A DNA stretch of 64,000 nucleotides, from assembly GCF_900106785.1 (NCBI RefSeq), contig NZ_LT629844.1:45454-109453 (forward strand). Direction: 5' to 3'. A model generated the notes under the pieces. That model worked only from the letters and a program-made list of their open reading frames with translations, did no database searches and was not told where the DNA came from. A program made the translations under genes and the position numbers. Shown here in pieces: positions 16,081 to 24,186 of this stretch (position 1 is its first letter; each line of letters starts with the position of its first letter). The DNA is from Prevotellamassilia timonensis (GTDB lineage Bacteria > Bacteroidota > Bacteroidia > Bacteroidales > Bacteroidaceae).

Positions 16081-17036
16081 ATTCCATAACTTTAGTTGTT
16101 CGGATTCCCGGACACCTATTTCGCGAAGCGAAACAGCGATGCACATCGCTCCGCTGCACGGCAGTCGGCAAGTTACCCTTGTGAGGACAAAACTTGTTTT
16201 GTAATGACAAGGGTACAACTTGCTTGGCTCCATATGCAACGCAGTTCGATTTCTTCCGGGATGATTTCAGACCCAAATTACCGCAAAATTTTGCGAAGCG
16301 CAAAAATGCACAACATCTTTCTGAGAGAAAATCTTCTGTTAAATTCACCTGTGTATCAAGCATTCTTGTGACTTGCATTCAAAGGTTTCCCAAGTTCCTG
16401 TTCATTGACTCCTTGTTCATCCATATCATGGTGAAATGTTCACAAAGCATGAAGTAAAAACCGACGGTTGTTCATGTGGCTATAGAAACAAGGCTTGAAG
16501 TTTAGCTGTCGGAGGCATGCCAGTTACATGGCTGCATCATCCTGCGTTTGTTTGCTTGGTGTTGCACAGTTTTCATAATGAGTGAAACAAGAGATAGAGG
16601 AACAACAAATCTGTAAACAGAAGAATGTGCAATCATATTGCCATGTGAGCATTAGCTGAAAGACAATAGGATATATAACTATGGCATCAGTCTTTATTCA
16701 ACCTATGTTTATTTGCTTATCATCCAAATAGCCATGACAGCACAAGGAAAAGAGCATTCAGCAATGAAAATCTGTAAACATGCGTTCTGTGATAGAAGGA
16801 GAAAAAGAACAATGATACCGGCTATTATGGAACTGAACCCAAAGGGAAAAGAAGAATAAGGTGTAATCGTATTGTAGAACCTACACATTCTGGACATTCA
16901 AAACTTCGGGCATATCAGCATGGTATTCAAAGTTGCAGGATGACAATGCTTGACAAGCACAGAGTTCATGGTCATCAAATACAGAAAAAGAGGTTGAAAA
17001 AGCATGTATAGGTACGAATAAAACGAAGATAAATCC
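16081..17036. other. Non-coding mobilisation region with several hairpins
   Basis: About 950 bp with no ORF I can support. The first 230 bp hold palindromes: AGCGATGCACATCGCT at 16132-16147, the nested oriT-like repeat (listed separately) and TTTTGCGAAGCGCAAAA near 16290. Clustering of small hairpins directly upstream of the mob genes is what an oriT region looks like. From about 16380 to 17036 the sequence is AT-rich and I see nothing definite in it. Confidence 0.6.
16169..16222. other. oriT: Candidate oriT: nested inverted repeat
   Basis: The outer arms CAAGTTACCCTTGT and ACAAGGGTACAACTTG (16169-16182 and 16207-16222) pair with one bulge. Between them, ACAAAACTTGTTTTGT forms a second hairpin. 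The element lies 89 bp upstream of the ribbon-helix-helix mob gene, where oriT is found in many Bacteroides mobilisable and conjugative elements. The exact nick site cannot be placed by eye. A rho-independent terminator is less likely, since no T-run follows. Confidence 0.6.
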
Positions 17037-17067
17037 TTGCGTATTTCATTGATTTTTAGTATATTTG
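17037..17067 (+). promoter_or_regulatory. Bacteroidetes-type promoter for the small membrane ORF
   Basis: TATATTTG at 17060-17067 fits the -7 consensus TAnnTTTG, with TTG at 17037-17039 and a 20-bp spacer. Transcription would start near 17074 and give a 40-base leader to the ATG at 17114. Confidence 0.55.
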
Positions 17068-17113
17068 GTAATAACAATCTACCTCGTAGAGATTATTTAT
17101 AACTAAAAAACAG

Positions 17114-17329
17114 ATGACCATGTTTGAACTGTTGCTCCTTATATATATGTTGCCGGTCTGCATTCTTATTGGTTTGCTGATACGGTTTGCACTTTGGCTT
17201 ATTCGCGTAATGCTGCGGTTGGCATTATGGCTGGTAAAGAAAACTTTCGTCTTGATATGGAAGCTGGTGACGCTTGCGTTTGTGCTGGTTATTTCTGGCA
17301 GTCTGTTCCGGCAGCATTCGGACGGATAA
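17114..17329 (+). CDS. Small very hydrophobic protein, function unknown
   Basis: A 71-residue ORF starting MTMFELLLLIYMLPVCILIG and ending LVISGSLFRQHSDG. Almost all of it is hydrophobic, with regularly spaced Arg/Lys (LIRFALWLIRVMLRLALWLVKKTFVLIWKLV region), so it could form two amphipathic or membrane helices. It is one of the few plus-strand genes in the element and has its own promoter motif. It ends 121 bp before the convergent integrase stop, with a hairpin between them. I do not recognise it. A toxin-like peptide or a small membrane protein are both possible. Confidence 0.5.
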   Translation: MTMFELLLLIYMLPVCILIGLLIRFALWLIRVMLRLALWLVKKTFVLIWKLVTLAFVLVISGSLFRQHSDG

Positions 17330-17360
17330 AAGTGGCATGAGGAAAGGTATAATATGGGAA

Positions 17361-17393
17361 AAGCCGTATCTTCCTGTTGGAATGATACGGCTT
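17361..17393. terminator. Hairpin between convergent small ORF and integrase
   Basis: AAGCCGTATC at 17361-17370 pairs perfectly with GATACGGCTT at 17384-17393 across a 13-base loop. It sits between two convergent genes, so it may end both transcripts. T-runs are poor on both sides, so the call is moderate. Confidence 0.5.
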
Positions 17394-17450
17394 GGTAAAG
17401 GTGTAACGGGTCTTTTCCCTCGAAGTAAGGATTGAACAGAAGCAAGTCGG

Positions 17451-18671
17451 TTAATTGATGAAACAGTTTTTGAAGCCATCAAACTTGTCGGCGACTTGCA
17501 TCATATCCTGCTCAATTTTCTTGTTGGTGATACGCGCATAGATTTGTGTTGTTTTAATGTTGGTATGTCCCAGCATCTTCGAAACGGACTCAATGGGAAC
17601 ACCCTTGCTGAGCAACATCGTTGCAAACGTATGACGTGCAAGGTGGTAGCTGAGACGTTTCTTGATTCCACAAAGGTCAGCAATCTCTTTGAGATAAGCA
17701 TTGATCTTTTGATTTGACAGGACTGGAAGCAGCCTGTTGTCTTTAGTCTTTCCTTTATACTTGTCAAGAATCATTTGAGGTATCTCCAACAAAGGGATAT
17801 TACTCTGCACATTGGTCTTCTGACGGTTGATGATAATCCACGGACGGTTATCAAGGGTGATGATATTTTCCTGCGTCAGGTGAGCCACGTCGATGTAGGC
17901 AAGCCCACAGAAACAGGAAAAGATAAAAACGTCCCTCACCATTTCAAGCCGAGGTATCTCAAAATCTTTCTGCATGATGCGCTGTATTTCTTCATCCGTA
18001 AGAAAACCCCGATCCACCGGTTCCAGGTGAAAGTGGTGGTTCAAGAAAGGGTCGTGCGTCATCACACCGCACTTCTGGGCAAAGATAACTACGGTCTTGA
18101 AGAATTTGAGCGTCTTGGTAGCCGAATTTGACTTCAGGGAAACCACTGTCTTCAGGTATATTTCAAAATCATGGATAATCAGATGCGTCAGTTCACCCGG
18201 CATGAGATCCTTTCTGCCGTATTTGGCATGGAGGAAATTCACAAAATGGCTTCGGGCTGCCGAATATTTGTGATACAAGGCTATGCTTTTACCTGCACCA
18301 ACCTGTGCTTTGATGTCCTCCAGATACTTGTCATAGAACTCCACAAACGTAGTCTTGACCTTATTCTTGCCCAAAAAGATACTTTTGATTTTGTCAAGGG
18401 TCAGGTCTTCGTCAAATTCATGCTTCTTGAAAATCATCTGCAGCGAATTTGAGATGTTGTCCAGCTGAGCATTCAGATTCAAGGATTCGCTTCCACGCCC
18501 CTTTACCCGGTTGGTGGAATTGTTCCATAGCTTCTTGTCAATGTAGATACCGGAAGAACCGACATTCAGCATTTCACCATTCAGGAAAATCCGGATCATC
18601 AAGGGAGACTTTCCCTGCTTGTTTTCGTAGTTTGAACGTACATAGTACGACACTTTAAAAATCATTCTCAT
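17451..18671 (-). CDS. int: Tyrosine recombinase (ICE integrase)
   Basis: A 406-residue integrase with a short N-terminal arm-binding domain, a SAM-like core-binding domain at about 105-200 and the catalytic domain from about 220. Catalytic residues visible are the HLARH box (about 343-347), LGHTN (about 367-371) and the nucleophile in QIYARI (about Y377), with the beta-hairpin Lys in INRQKTNVQ. The first catalytic Arg, expected in the FSCFCGLAYIDVAHL region, is Ala here. IntDOT is known to lack this Arg too, so this is probably natural variation. The gene lies next to tRNA-Ser, consistent with site-specific insertion there. Confidence 0.93.
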   Translation of the reverse strand: MRMIFKVSYYVRSNYENKQGKSPLMIRIFLNGEMLNVGSSGIYIDKKLWNNSTNRVKGRGSESLNLNAQLDNISNSLQMIFKKHEFDEDLTLDKIKSIFLGKNKVKTTFVEFYDKYLEDIKAQVGAGKSIALYHKYSAARSHFVNFLHAKYGRKDLMPGELTHLIIHDFEIYLKTVVSLKSNSATKTLKFFKTVVIFAQKCGVMTHDPFLNHHFHLEPVDRGFLTDEEIQRIMQKDFEIPRLEMVRDVFIFSCFCGLAYIDVAHLTQENIITLDNRPWIIINRQKTNVQSNIPLLEIPQMILDKYKGKTKDNRLLPVLSNQKINAYLKEIADLCGIKKRLSYHLARHTFATMLLSKGVPIESVSKMLGHTNIKTTQIYARITNKKIEQDMMQVADKFDGFKNCFIN

Positions 18672-18687
18672 AACGACTCAAATTTAA

Positions 18688-18856
18688 TGTAGCACCATGG
18701 CTACAAAGTTCTACATAATCAGTTATGAATCAATGATTTTATAGGCTTCAAAATGGGCTTCATTTTTCGGTCACTGCTACATTTTTTTGAGGGGTCTTCA
18801 AAGTGTAGCAGTAAATGTAGCAAATAATGACCGAACTTTGAAGGCTAAACCCTACA
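18688..18856. promoter_or_regulatory. Candidate integrase arm-type sites (TGTAGCA repeats)
   Basis: Between the integrase start and tRNA-Ser the 7-mer TGTAGCA occurs at 18688-18694, 18804-18810 and 18816-18822 and in reverse at 18775-18781. Shorter CTACA copies lie at 18701, 18711 and 18852. This density in about 170 bp next to the presumed att site is what arm-type binding sites of a tyrosine integrase look like. The rest of 18672-18971 has no gene. Confidence 0.5.
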
Positions 18857-18971
18857 TTCAGGCCTTCACCTTGTTGGGGCGCAAAAATAAAAAAGCACCG
18901 TAATCAGCTGATATACGATGCTTTGAATGACTTTTTGAAGGCTTTTGTGAAGTCCTTCGTTTTTGTTTCAG

Positions 18972-19056
18972 CGGAGAGAGAGGGATTCGAACCCCCGGTA
19001 CCTTGCAGTACGCCGGTTTTCAAGACCGGTGCATTCGACCACTCTGCCATCTCTCC
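18972..19056 (-). tRNA. tRNA-Ser(UGA), presumed attachment site of the ICE
   Basis: On the minus strand the sequence starts GGAGAGATGGCAGAGTGG and has a seven-base-pair acceptor stem (GGAGAGA with TCTCTCC), the anticodon loop CTTGAAA with anticodon TGA, a long variable arm as in class II tRNAs, and the T-arm GGGGGTTCGAATCCC. CCA is not encoded. The 3' end faces the integrase. Integrases commonly use the 3' end of a tRNA gene as attB and rebuild it on insertion, so the element edge is placed here. Confidence 0.95.
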
Positions 19057-19092
19057 ATGCAAACTATGGTCGTCTTTTCGTGTTTGCGAGTG

Positions 19093-19124
19093 CAAAGGTA
19101 AGTATTATTTCATAATTTGCCAAA
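19093..19124 (-). promoter_or_regulatory. Promoter of tRNA-Ser
   Basis: On the minus strand TTTG (19121-19124) and TACCTTTG (19093-19100) are separated by exactly 20 bp, a textbook Bacteroidetes promoter. Transcription would begin about 30 bp upstream of the tRNA 5' end. Confidence 0.75.
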
Positions 19125-19205
19125 CATTTGACAGGCTATTTTTTGAACGATGATTGCGAAAACCATAAAGCGAGAGTCATGAAGTATAAAATTTCTATCA
19201 AGTTA

Positions 19206-19242
19206 CCCCCAATTACGAAATGGTCAAATTCGTAATTGGGGG
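19206..19242. terminator. Long hairpin between P-type ATPase gene and tRNA-Ser
   Basis: CCCCCAATTACGAA (19206-19219) pairs perfectly with TTCGTAATTGGGGG (19229-19242), a 14-bp stem with a 9-base loop. It lies downstream of the minus-strand ATPase gene. The T-run is weak on either side, so it may be a terminator or a transcript-end stabiliser. Confidence 0.55.
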
Positions 19243-19335
19243 CTTGCTTTTGCTCACAATGATATTGAATGTTCTGGCAAGTCGCGGCTGTAAGCTGTGC
19301 GCCACAAAACAGGGGGAGGAATGCGTGCAAGAAAA

Positions 19336-21312
19336 TTATCTGCTGCCGCTGCGAATGGCGTAGGTATTGGCCACACAAAGCAGGGCTACACCCGTGTCGG
19401 CCAAAACGGCGGCCCATAAACTGGCATACCCCAACGCACCAGCCAACATAACCGCTACCTTGATGCCAAGCGCCAAGGTAATGTTGTAACGCACCAGGCT
19501 GCGCGTGCGCCGACCAATCATAATGGCATCGGCCACACGCGAGGGATTGTCACTCTGTATCACCACATCGGCCGTTTCAACCGCGGCATCGCTGCCAGCA
19601 CCTCCCATGGCAAATCCCACGTCGCTCATGGCCAATACAGGTGCATCGTTAATGCCGTCGCCCACAAAGGCCACCTTGCCCGTGTCAGCACACTGCTGCT
19701 TGATGCGCTGCATCTGCTCCACCTTGCCCTCAGGCAGCAAGTCGGCGTGCCACTCGTCAACACCAAGCGTCTGCGCCAAACGTTCCACAGCCGCGCTGCG
19801 GTCGCCCGACAGCACACAGGTGCGCTTGATACCCAATGCGTGCAGCCGTTCAATGCCCTTGGCAGCCTCGGGACGCGGTTGGTCGCCCAACGCAATCATA
19901 CCCGCATAGTGTCCGTCCATGCCGCAATACACCATGGTGTCGCCAGTGGTCGTCTCCGTCTTGTCAGTGTCAATGCCGTGCGCCTCAAGCAGCGCCGCCT
20001 TTCCCACCAGCAGTTCGTGGCCGGCCACCATGCCCCGCAGTCCGAGGCCCGGTTCCTCCTCCACCATGTCGGCCACCAAAGCGTTGGCTGCGTTGACCAG
20101 TGTATCCCCCTTGCTGTCGGCCGCAGCCACAATGGCACGGGCCACCGGGTGCGTGCTTTTGCGTTCAACGGCAGCCACCATTCTCAGCAAGTTGTCAGCC
20201 CCAACGGTCTCCCCCTCGGCACACGTCACCTGGCTCACCACAAACTGTCCGGTAGTGAGAGTCCCCGTCTTGTCAAACACCACATGGCTCAGGCGCGCCA
20301 CCGCATCAAGGTAGTTTCCCCCTTTGAACAGTATGCCCATGCGCGAGGCTACCCCGATGCCCCTGAAGTAGGCCAGCGGCACACTCACCACCAAGGCACA
20401 CGGACACGAAATAACCAAAAACACCAGGGCGCGGTACAGCCACATGGCCCACCCCGTGCCCCCCGCCAGCAGTGGCGGCACAAGCGCAATCAAGGCCGCG
20501 AGCGCAATAACCACAGGCGTGTACACACGTGCAAAGCGGCGGATAAACATCTCGGCGTGCGACTTGCGCGAAGCAGCGTCCTCCACCATCGTCATGATGC
20601 GTTGCAAGGCACTCTTGGCATAAGGGCGCAGTACCCTTACCCTCACCACGCGTCCAATGGCAATCATGCCGGCCGCTACCTCGTCTCCCGCATCAATGCT
20701 GCGCGGTTCGGCCTCGCCGGTGAGTGCCGCGGTGTCAAAGTCGGCCCGTTCAGTCAGCAGTGTGCCGTCGAGCGGCACACGTTCGCCGGCCACCACTTCA
20801 ATCACGCTGCCCACCTCCACGGCTTCGGGCTTTACATTGGTGCGTCGGCCGTCATGGTCAATCACAATAGCTGTGTCGGGACGCAGGTTGACGAGCGACT
20901 GAATGTCACGTCTGGCGCGTCCCACAGCACGGTCTTGAAAATATTCGCCCACCGAGTAAAACAGCAGCACTGCCACCGCCTCGGGGTATTCGCCAATGGC
21001 AAAAGCCCCGATTGTGGCCAGCACCATCAGTGTAAACTCGTTGAATATGTCGCCTTTGGCTATCTCCTCGCCCGCCTCCTTCAGTATGGGCAGCCCTACG
21101 GGCAGATATGCCAGCGCAAACACAGCCCAAGGCCATGCAGGCAGCGGATTGGCCACAATGCCCACAATGAGCAGCAGGGCAGCCACCGCCATGGGCAGCA
21201 GTGCGCGCCACATGGGGGCTTCGTTTTCTTCGTGATGGTGGTGACAGCCACAGCTGCAGCCACCTTCGTTATCATGGCAGTGGCCATGTTCGTGATGATG
21301 TTTGTTGCACAT
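19336..21312 (-). CDS. zntA: P1B-type heavy-metal exporting ATPase (Zn/Cd/Pb type)
   Basis: A 658-residue heavy-metal P-type ATPase. Visible motifs are SCPCALVVS in the metal-transport helix (about 299-307), DKTGTLT with the phosphorylated Asp (about 345), the HP motif KSTHPVARA, GDGINDAPVLAMSD (about 550) and LADTGVALLCVANT in the last helix pair, whose Asp is typical of Zn/Cd/Pb exporters. In place of a ferredoxin-like metal-binding domain the N-terminus has a His/Cys-rich stretch (HHHEHGHCHDN, CSCGCHHHHEE) that probably binds metal. It stands alone, diverging from cysN. The substrate is inferred as zinc-like. Confidence 0.93.
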   Translation of the reverse strand: MCNKHHHEHGHCHDNEGGCSCGCHHHHEENEAPMWRALLPMAVAALLLIVGIVANPLPAWPWAVFALAYLPVGLPILKEAGEEIAKGDIFNEFTLMVLATIGAFAIGEYPEAVAVLLFYSVGEYFQDRAVGRARRDIQSLVNLRPDTAIVIDHDGRRTNVKPEAVEVGSVIEVVAGERVPLDGTLLTERADFDTAALTGEAEPRSIDAGDEVAAGMIAIGRVVRVRVLRPYAKSALQRIMTMVEDAASRKSHAEMFIRRFARVYTPVVIALAALIALVPPLLAGGTGWAMWLYRALVFLVISCPCALVVSVPLAYFRGIGVASRMGILFKGGNYLDAVARLSHVVFDKTGTLTTGQFVVSQVTCAEGETVGADNLLRMVAAVERKSTHPVARAIVAAADSKGDTLVNAANALVADMVEEEPGLGLRGMVAGHELLVGKAALLEAHGIDTDKTETTTGDTMVYCGMDGHYAGMIALGDQPRPEAAKGIERLHALGIKRTCVLSGDRSAAVERLAQTLGVDEWHADLLPEGKVEQMQRIKQQCADTGKVAFVGDGINDAPVLAMSDVGFAMGGAGSDAAVETADVVIQSDNPSRVADAIMIGRRTRSLVRYNITLALGIKVAVMLAGALGYASLWAAVLADTGVALLCVANTYAIRSGSR

Positions 21313-21344
21313 AATGTTGCGTGTATTTAGTTGAAATTACACTG

Positions 21345-21352
21345 CAAAGGTA
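21345..21352 (-). promoter_or_regulatory. -7 box of the metal-ATPase gene
   Basis: TACCTTTG on the minus strand, 33 bp upstream of the ATG. No TTTG box was found at 19-21 bp, so only the -7 part is supported. Confidence 0.45.
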
Positions 21353-21506
21353 CGTCCCGCGGGCTGCAACCCGGTTGCAAAAGCGGGGTGGGGAAGTGTG
21401 CCAGGTGTCCACTTCAGCGTAAGTGTTACACGCCCATTTGCGCGCCCAATCCCTCCGTCAGAGCACTTTTTATGCGCTGTCATGCACCAACCTCGGCAAT
21501 AAATAG

Positions 21507-21514
21507 TAACTTTG
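21507..21514 (+). promoter_or_regulatory. -7 box of cysN
   Basis: TAACTTTG lies 65 bp upstream of the cysN ATG and fits TAnnTTTG. It is followed by GCACC, and the upstream text (acctcggcaataaatag) weakly resembles the hairpin-promoter repeats at 39299-39560. The -33 box is not clear. Confidence 0.45.
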
Positions 21515-21579
21515 CACCTCTAAGCGGGCGTTCAAAATAATATGAAGCACCTGCTTACACAGTAACACCTCAATTTGTT

Positions 21580-23067
21580 ATGACTGACAACAAAACAAAC
21601 CAAAATAATCCGAATGAGGAGAGCTTGGTGGTTGATGGCCGCAAACTCTCCATTGAGGAATATCTTGACCAGGACGAAAAGAAAGACCTCTTGCGCCTGC
21701 TCACCGCCGGTTCGGTGGACGACGGCAAGTCAACCCTCATAGGCCGCTTGCTCTTCGACTCCAAAAAACTCTACGAAGACCAGCTCTCGGCTCTCGAGCG
21801 CGACTCAAAGCGCGTGGGCAACGCCGGTGCGGGCCAGATAGACTATGCCCTGTTGTGCGACGGTTTGAAGGCCGAGCGCGAGCAAGGCATCACCATCGAT
21901 GTGGCCTATCGCTACTTCTCAACCAACAAGCGCAAGTTCATCATAGCCGACACCCCGGGACACGAGCAGTACACCCGCAACATGATAACTGGTGGTTCAA
22001 CAGCCAACCTGGCCATCATTCTGGTTGATGCACGCACAGGTGTGATTACGCAAACACGCCGCCACACCTTCCTGTGCTCGTTGTTGGGCATCAAACATTT
22101 GGTGCTGGCTGTCAACAAGATGGACCTTGTCAACTTCGACGAGCAGGTGTTCCGCAAAATTGTGGCCGACTTCGAGGCCTTTATCAAGCCCTTCGGCATA
22201 CCCGATGTGCGCTGTATCCCCCTTTCGGCTCTTGAGGGCGACAATGTGGTAACGCGCAGCCAGCGTACCCCGTGGTATGATGGCCCCGCCCTGCTCGAGT
22301 TCCTCGAAACGGTGCACATTGGCAACGACCACAACCTCAAGGACTTCCGCTATCCTGTGCAGTATGTTGTGCGTCCCGACCTGGACTTCCGCGGTTTCTG
22401 CGGCAAGATAGCCAGCGGCGTAGTGCGCAAGGGCGACGAGGTAATGGCCCTGCCGTCGGGCAAGCGCAGCCGTGTAAAGCGCATCGTCACCTACGATGGC
22501 GACCTCGACTATGTCTTCCCGCCTCAGAGCGTCACCCTGCAGCTTGAGGACGAAATAGACATTTCGCGTGGCGAGATGATTGTACACCCCGACAATGTGC
22601 CCAACGTAGGCCGCCATTTCGAGGCCATGCTGGTGTGGATGGACGAGCAGCCCATGGACGTGCGCAAGTCGTTCTATCTCAAGCAGACTACCAACACCAC
22701 GCGCTGCCGCATCGACCACTTCAACTACAAGGTGGACGTCAACACCCTCGAAAAAAGTGAGGTGGACCACCTCGAACTTAACGAGATAGGTCGTGCTGTG
22801 ATTGTCAGTGCCAAGGAACTCTTCTTCGACGCCTACAAGGACAACAAGCCCACTGGCGCCTTCATATTGATAGATCCCATCACCAACAACACCTCGTGTG
22901 TGGGCATGATACTCGGTCCCGTGGCCGAGAACGACCTGCACTCCGACGATGCCCTTCCCACGCTCGACTTGCCCAAACTCGGCATTGCCCCCGAGCACTA
23001 CGAGGCCATCGACAAGGCTGTGAAGGAACTCAGCCGTCAAGGTATTGAGGTGAAGGTTAAGAAATAA
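21580..23067 (+). CDS. cysN: Sulfate adenylyltransferase large subunit (GTPase) CysN
   Basis: A 495-residue translational-GTPase-like protein with P-loop GSVDDGKS (44-51), switch II DTPGH (about 124) and NKMDL (about 179), followed by EF-Tu-like domains 2 and 3. The opening [26 protein letters not shown] is diagnostic of CysN. With CysD it makes adenosine 5'-phosphosulfate from ATP and sulfate, using GTP hydrolysis to drive the reaction. The usual upstream partner cysD is not here: the upstream neighbour is a divergent metal ATPase. No C-terminal CysC kinase domain is fused. The gene looks intact. Confidence 0.95.
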   Translation: MTDNKTNQNNPNEESLVVDGRKLSIEEYLDQDEKKDLLRLLTAGSVDDGKSTLIGRLLFDSKKLYEDQLSALERDSKRVGNAGAGQIDYALLCDGLKAEREQGITIDVAYRYFSTNKRKFIIADTPGHEQYTRNMITGGSTANLAIILVDARTGVITQTRRHTFLCSLLGIKHLVLAVNKMDLVNFDEQVFRKIVADFEAFIKPFGIPDVRCIPLSALEGDNVVTRSQRTPWYDGPALLEFLETVHIGNDHNLKDFRYPVQYVVRPDLDFRGFCGKIASGVVRKGDEVMALPSGKRSRVKRIVTYDGDLDYVFPPQSVTLQLEDEIDISRGEMIVHPDNVPNVGRHFEAMLVWMDEQPMDVRKSFYLKQTTNTTRCRIDHFNYKVDVNTLEKSEVDHLELNEIGRAVIVSAKELFFDAYKDNKPTGAFILIDPITNNTSCVGMILGPVAENDLHSDDALPTLDLPKLGIAPEHYEAIDKAVKELSRQGIEVKVKK

Positions 23068-23076
23068 TACATGCTG

Positions 23077-23138
23077 ATATGCTAATGTGCCAACATTGCA
23101 GATGGCCATGTCATCTGCATGTCGGCGCATTAGCATAT
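23077..23138. repeat. 62-bp imperfect palindrome after cysN
   Basis: The sequence reads outward-symmetric from ATATGCTAATG to CATTAGCATAT, with a second pair of arms GCAGATG and CATCTGC nearer the centre. It starts 10 bp after the cysN stop. No long T-run follows, so it may stabilise the transcript end rather than terminate. A run of seven G follows at 23153-23159. Confidence 0.7.
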
Positions 23139-23184
23139 ATTGTTATTGTATTGGGGGGGACAGGTTAACGAGTTGACAACTTGA

Positions 23185-23430
23185 GTTTTGGATTTAGCAA
23201 GTGCGGGCTGAAAGCCCAATGTTCTTCATAGCCCAGGGCAAGCGAAGCGGCACCCTGGGTTGATATGAATGCAAAAGTTACGCCCTGTAAGGGCAGAAGT
23301 AACAGAGCTATTTTACTTTTGCCCTTACAGGGCGCGACTGCTTCAACACGCGATACCCAGGGTGCCGCTTCGCTTGCCCTGGGCTATGTACTCCATTGGG
23401 CTTTCAGCCCGCACTTGTTAAATCCGAAAC
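23185..23430. repeat. 246-bp nested palindrome (REP-like element)
   Basis: Outer arms of 37 bp (23185-23221 and 23394-23430) pair with two mismatches and contain GCGGGCTGAAAGCCC. Middle arms of 31 bp (23230-23260 and 23355-23385) pair perfectly around GGGCAAGCGAAGCGG. Inner arms contain GCCCTGTAAGGGC and CCCTTACAGGGC. The whole is intergenic between cysN and xpt. Each arm also has its own short hairpin, as in REP or BIME elements. With 23077-23138 it fills much of the 534-bp gap. The remainder (23431-23601) shows only short attagcacatt repeats. Confidence 0.85.
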
Positions 23431-23601
23431 TTTAATAAGCAACTTAAAAGGTCCTAGCCCAAGTAACCTGTTACCCCGTAAACCTGCCAACTCGTTTACA
23501 ATTTCCGCCACCGCGTTAGTAGTGCATAACATTAGCACATTAGCGAGCATGGCGAGCGGGTCATATTAGCATATTAGCACATTATATATAATAAGTAAGT
23601 C

Positions 23602-24186
23602 ATGAAAGCCCTTAAAGAACGTATTCTGCGCGACGGCAAATGCTTTGAAGGAGGCATTTTGAAAGTCGATAACTTTATCAACCATCAGATGGACCCCATC
23701 TTGATGAAATCAATGGCTGTAGAGTTTGTACGCCGTTTTGCCAGCACCGACATCAACAAAATTATCACCGTTGAGGCCAGCGGTATAGCCCCCGCCATCA
23801 TGGTAGGCTATCTGCTCGAGCTGCCCGTAGTGTTTGCCAAGAAAAAGACTCCCAGCACCATGGAGCACATGCTTGCTACCAAGGTATTCTCGTTTACCAA
23901 GCAGCGCTCTTACGATGTGTGCGTGAGCAGCGACTACCTGTGCAAGGGTGACAAGGTACTCTTCATCGACGACTTCCTGGCCAATGGCAATGCCGCCAAG
24001 GGCATACTCGAATTGGTAGAACAAGCCGGTGCCGAACTCGTGGGCATGGGCTTCTTGATAGAAAAAGCCTTCCAGCACGGCGGCGACGAATTGCGCCAAA
24101 TGGGCATTCATGTAGAGTCGCTCGCCATCATCGAAAGTCTTGACAACTGCGAAATTAAAATTAAGGACGATGGCTACGACAGATAA
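23602..24186 (+). CDS. xpt: Xanthine phosphoribosyltransferase
   Basis: A 194-residue type I phosphoribosyltransferase starting [32 protein letters not shown], which is typical of Xpt. The PRPP-binding loop is [16 protein letters not shown] (about 113-128). It converts xanthine and PRPP to XMP in the cytoplasm. It overlaps the downstream permease gene by 17 bp, so uptake and salvage are probably co-expressed. No purine riboswitch is apparent in the long repeat-filled leader. Confidence 0.95.
   Translation: MKALKERILRDGKCFEGGILKVDNFINHQMDPILMKSMAVEFVRRFASTDINKIITVEASGIAPAIMVGYLLELPVVFAKKKTPSTMEHMLATKVFSFTKQRSYDVCVSSDYLCKGDKVLFIDDFLANGNAAKGILELVEQAGAELVGMGFLIEKAFQHGGDELRQMGIHVESLAIIESLDNCEIKIKDDGYDR

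Noticed and set aside
19747..21330. Plus-strand frame of 527 codons opposite the metal ATPase gene
   Set aside because: It mirrors a gene with all family motifs. Its translation is His/Gln/Arg-rich with no domain, typical of an antisense shadow in GC-rich DNA.
23153..23159. Seven-G tract after cysN as a further contingency locus
   Set aside because: It lies between genes, not in a coding frame or near a promoter box, so no switching effect can be argued.
23431..23601. Purine riboswitch before xpt
   Set aside because: No recognisable purine-aptamer three-way junction or conserved loop bases. The leader is made of palindromic repeats and attagcacatt copies.
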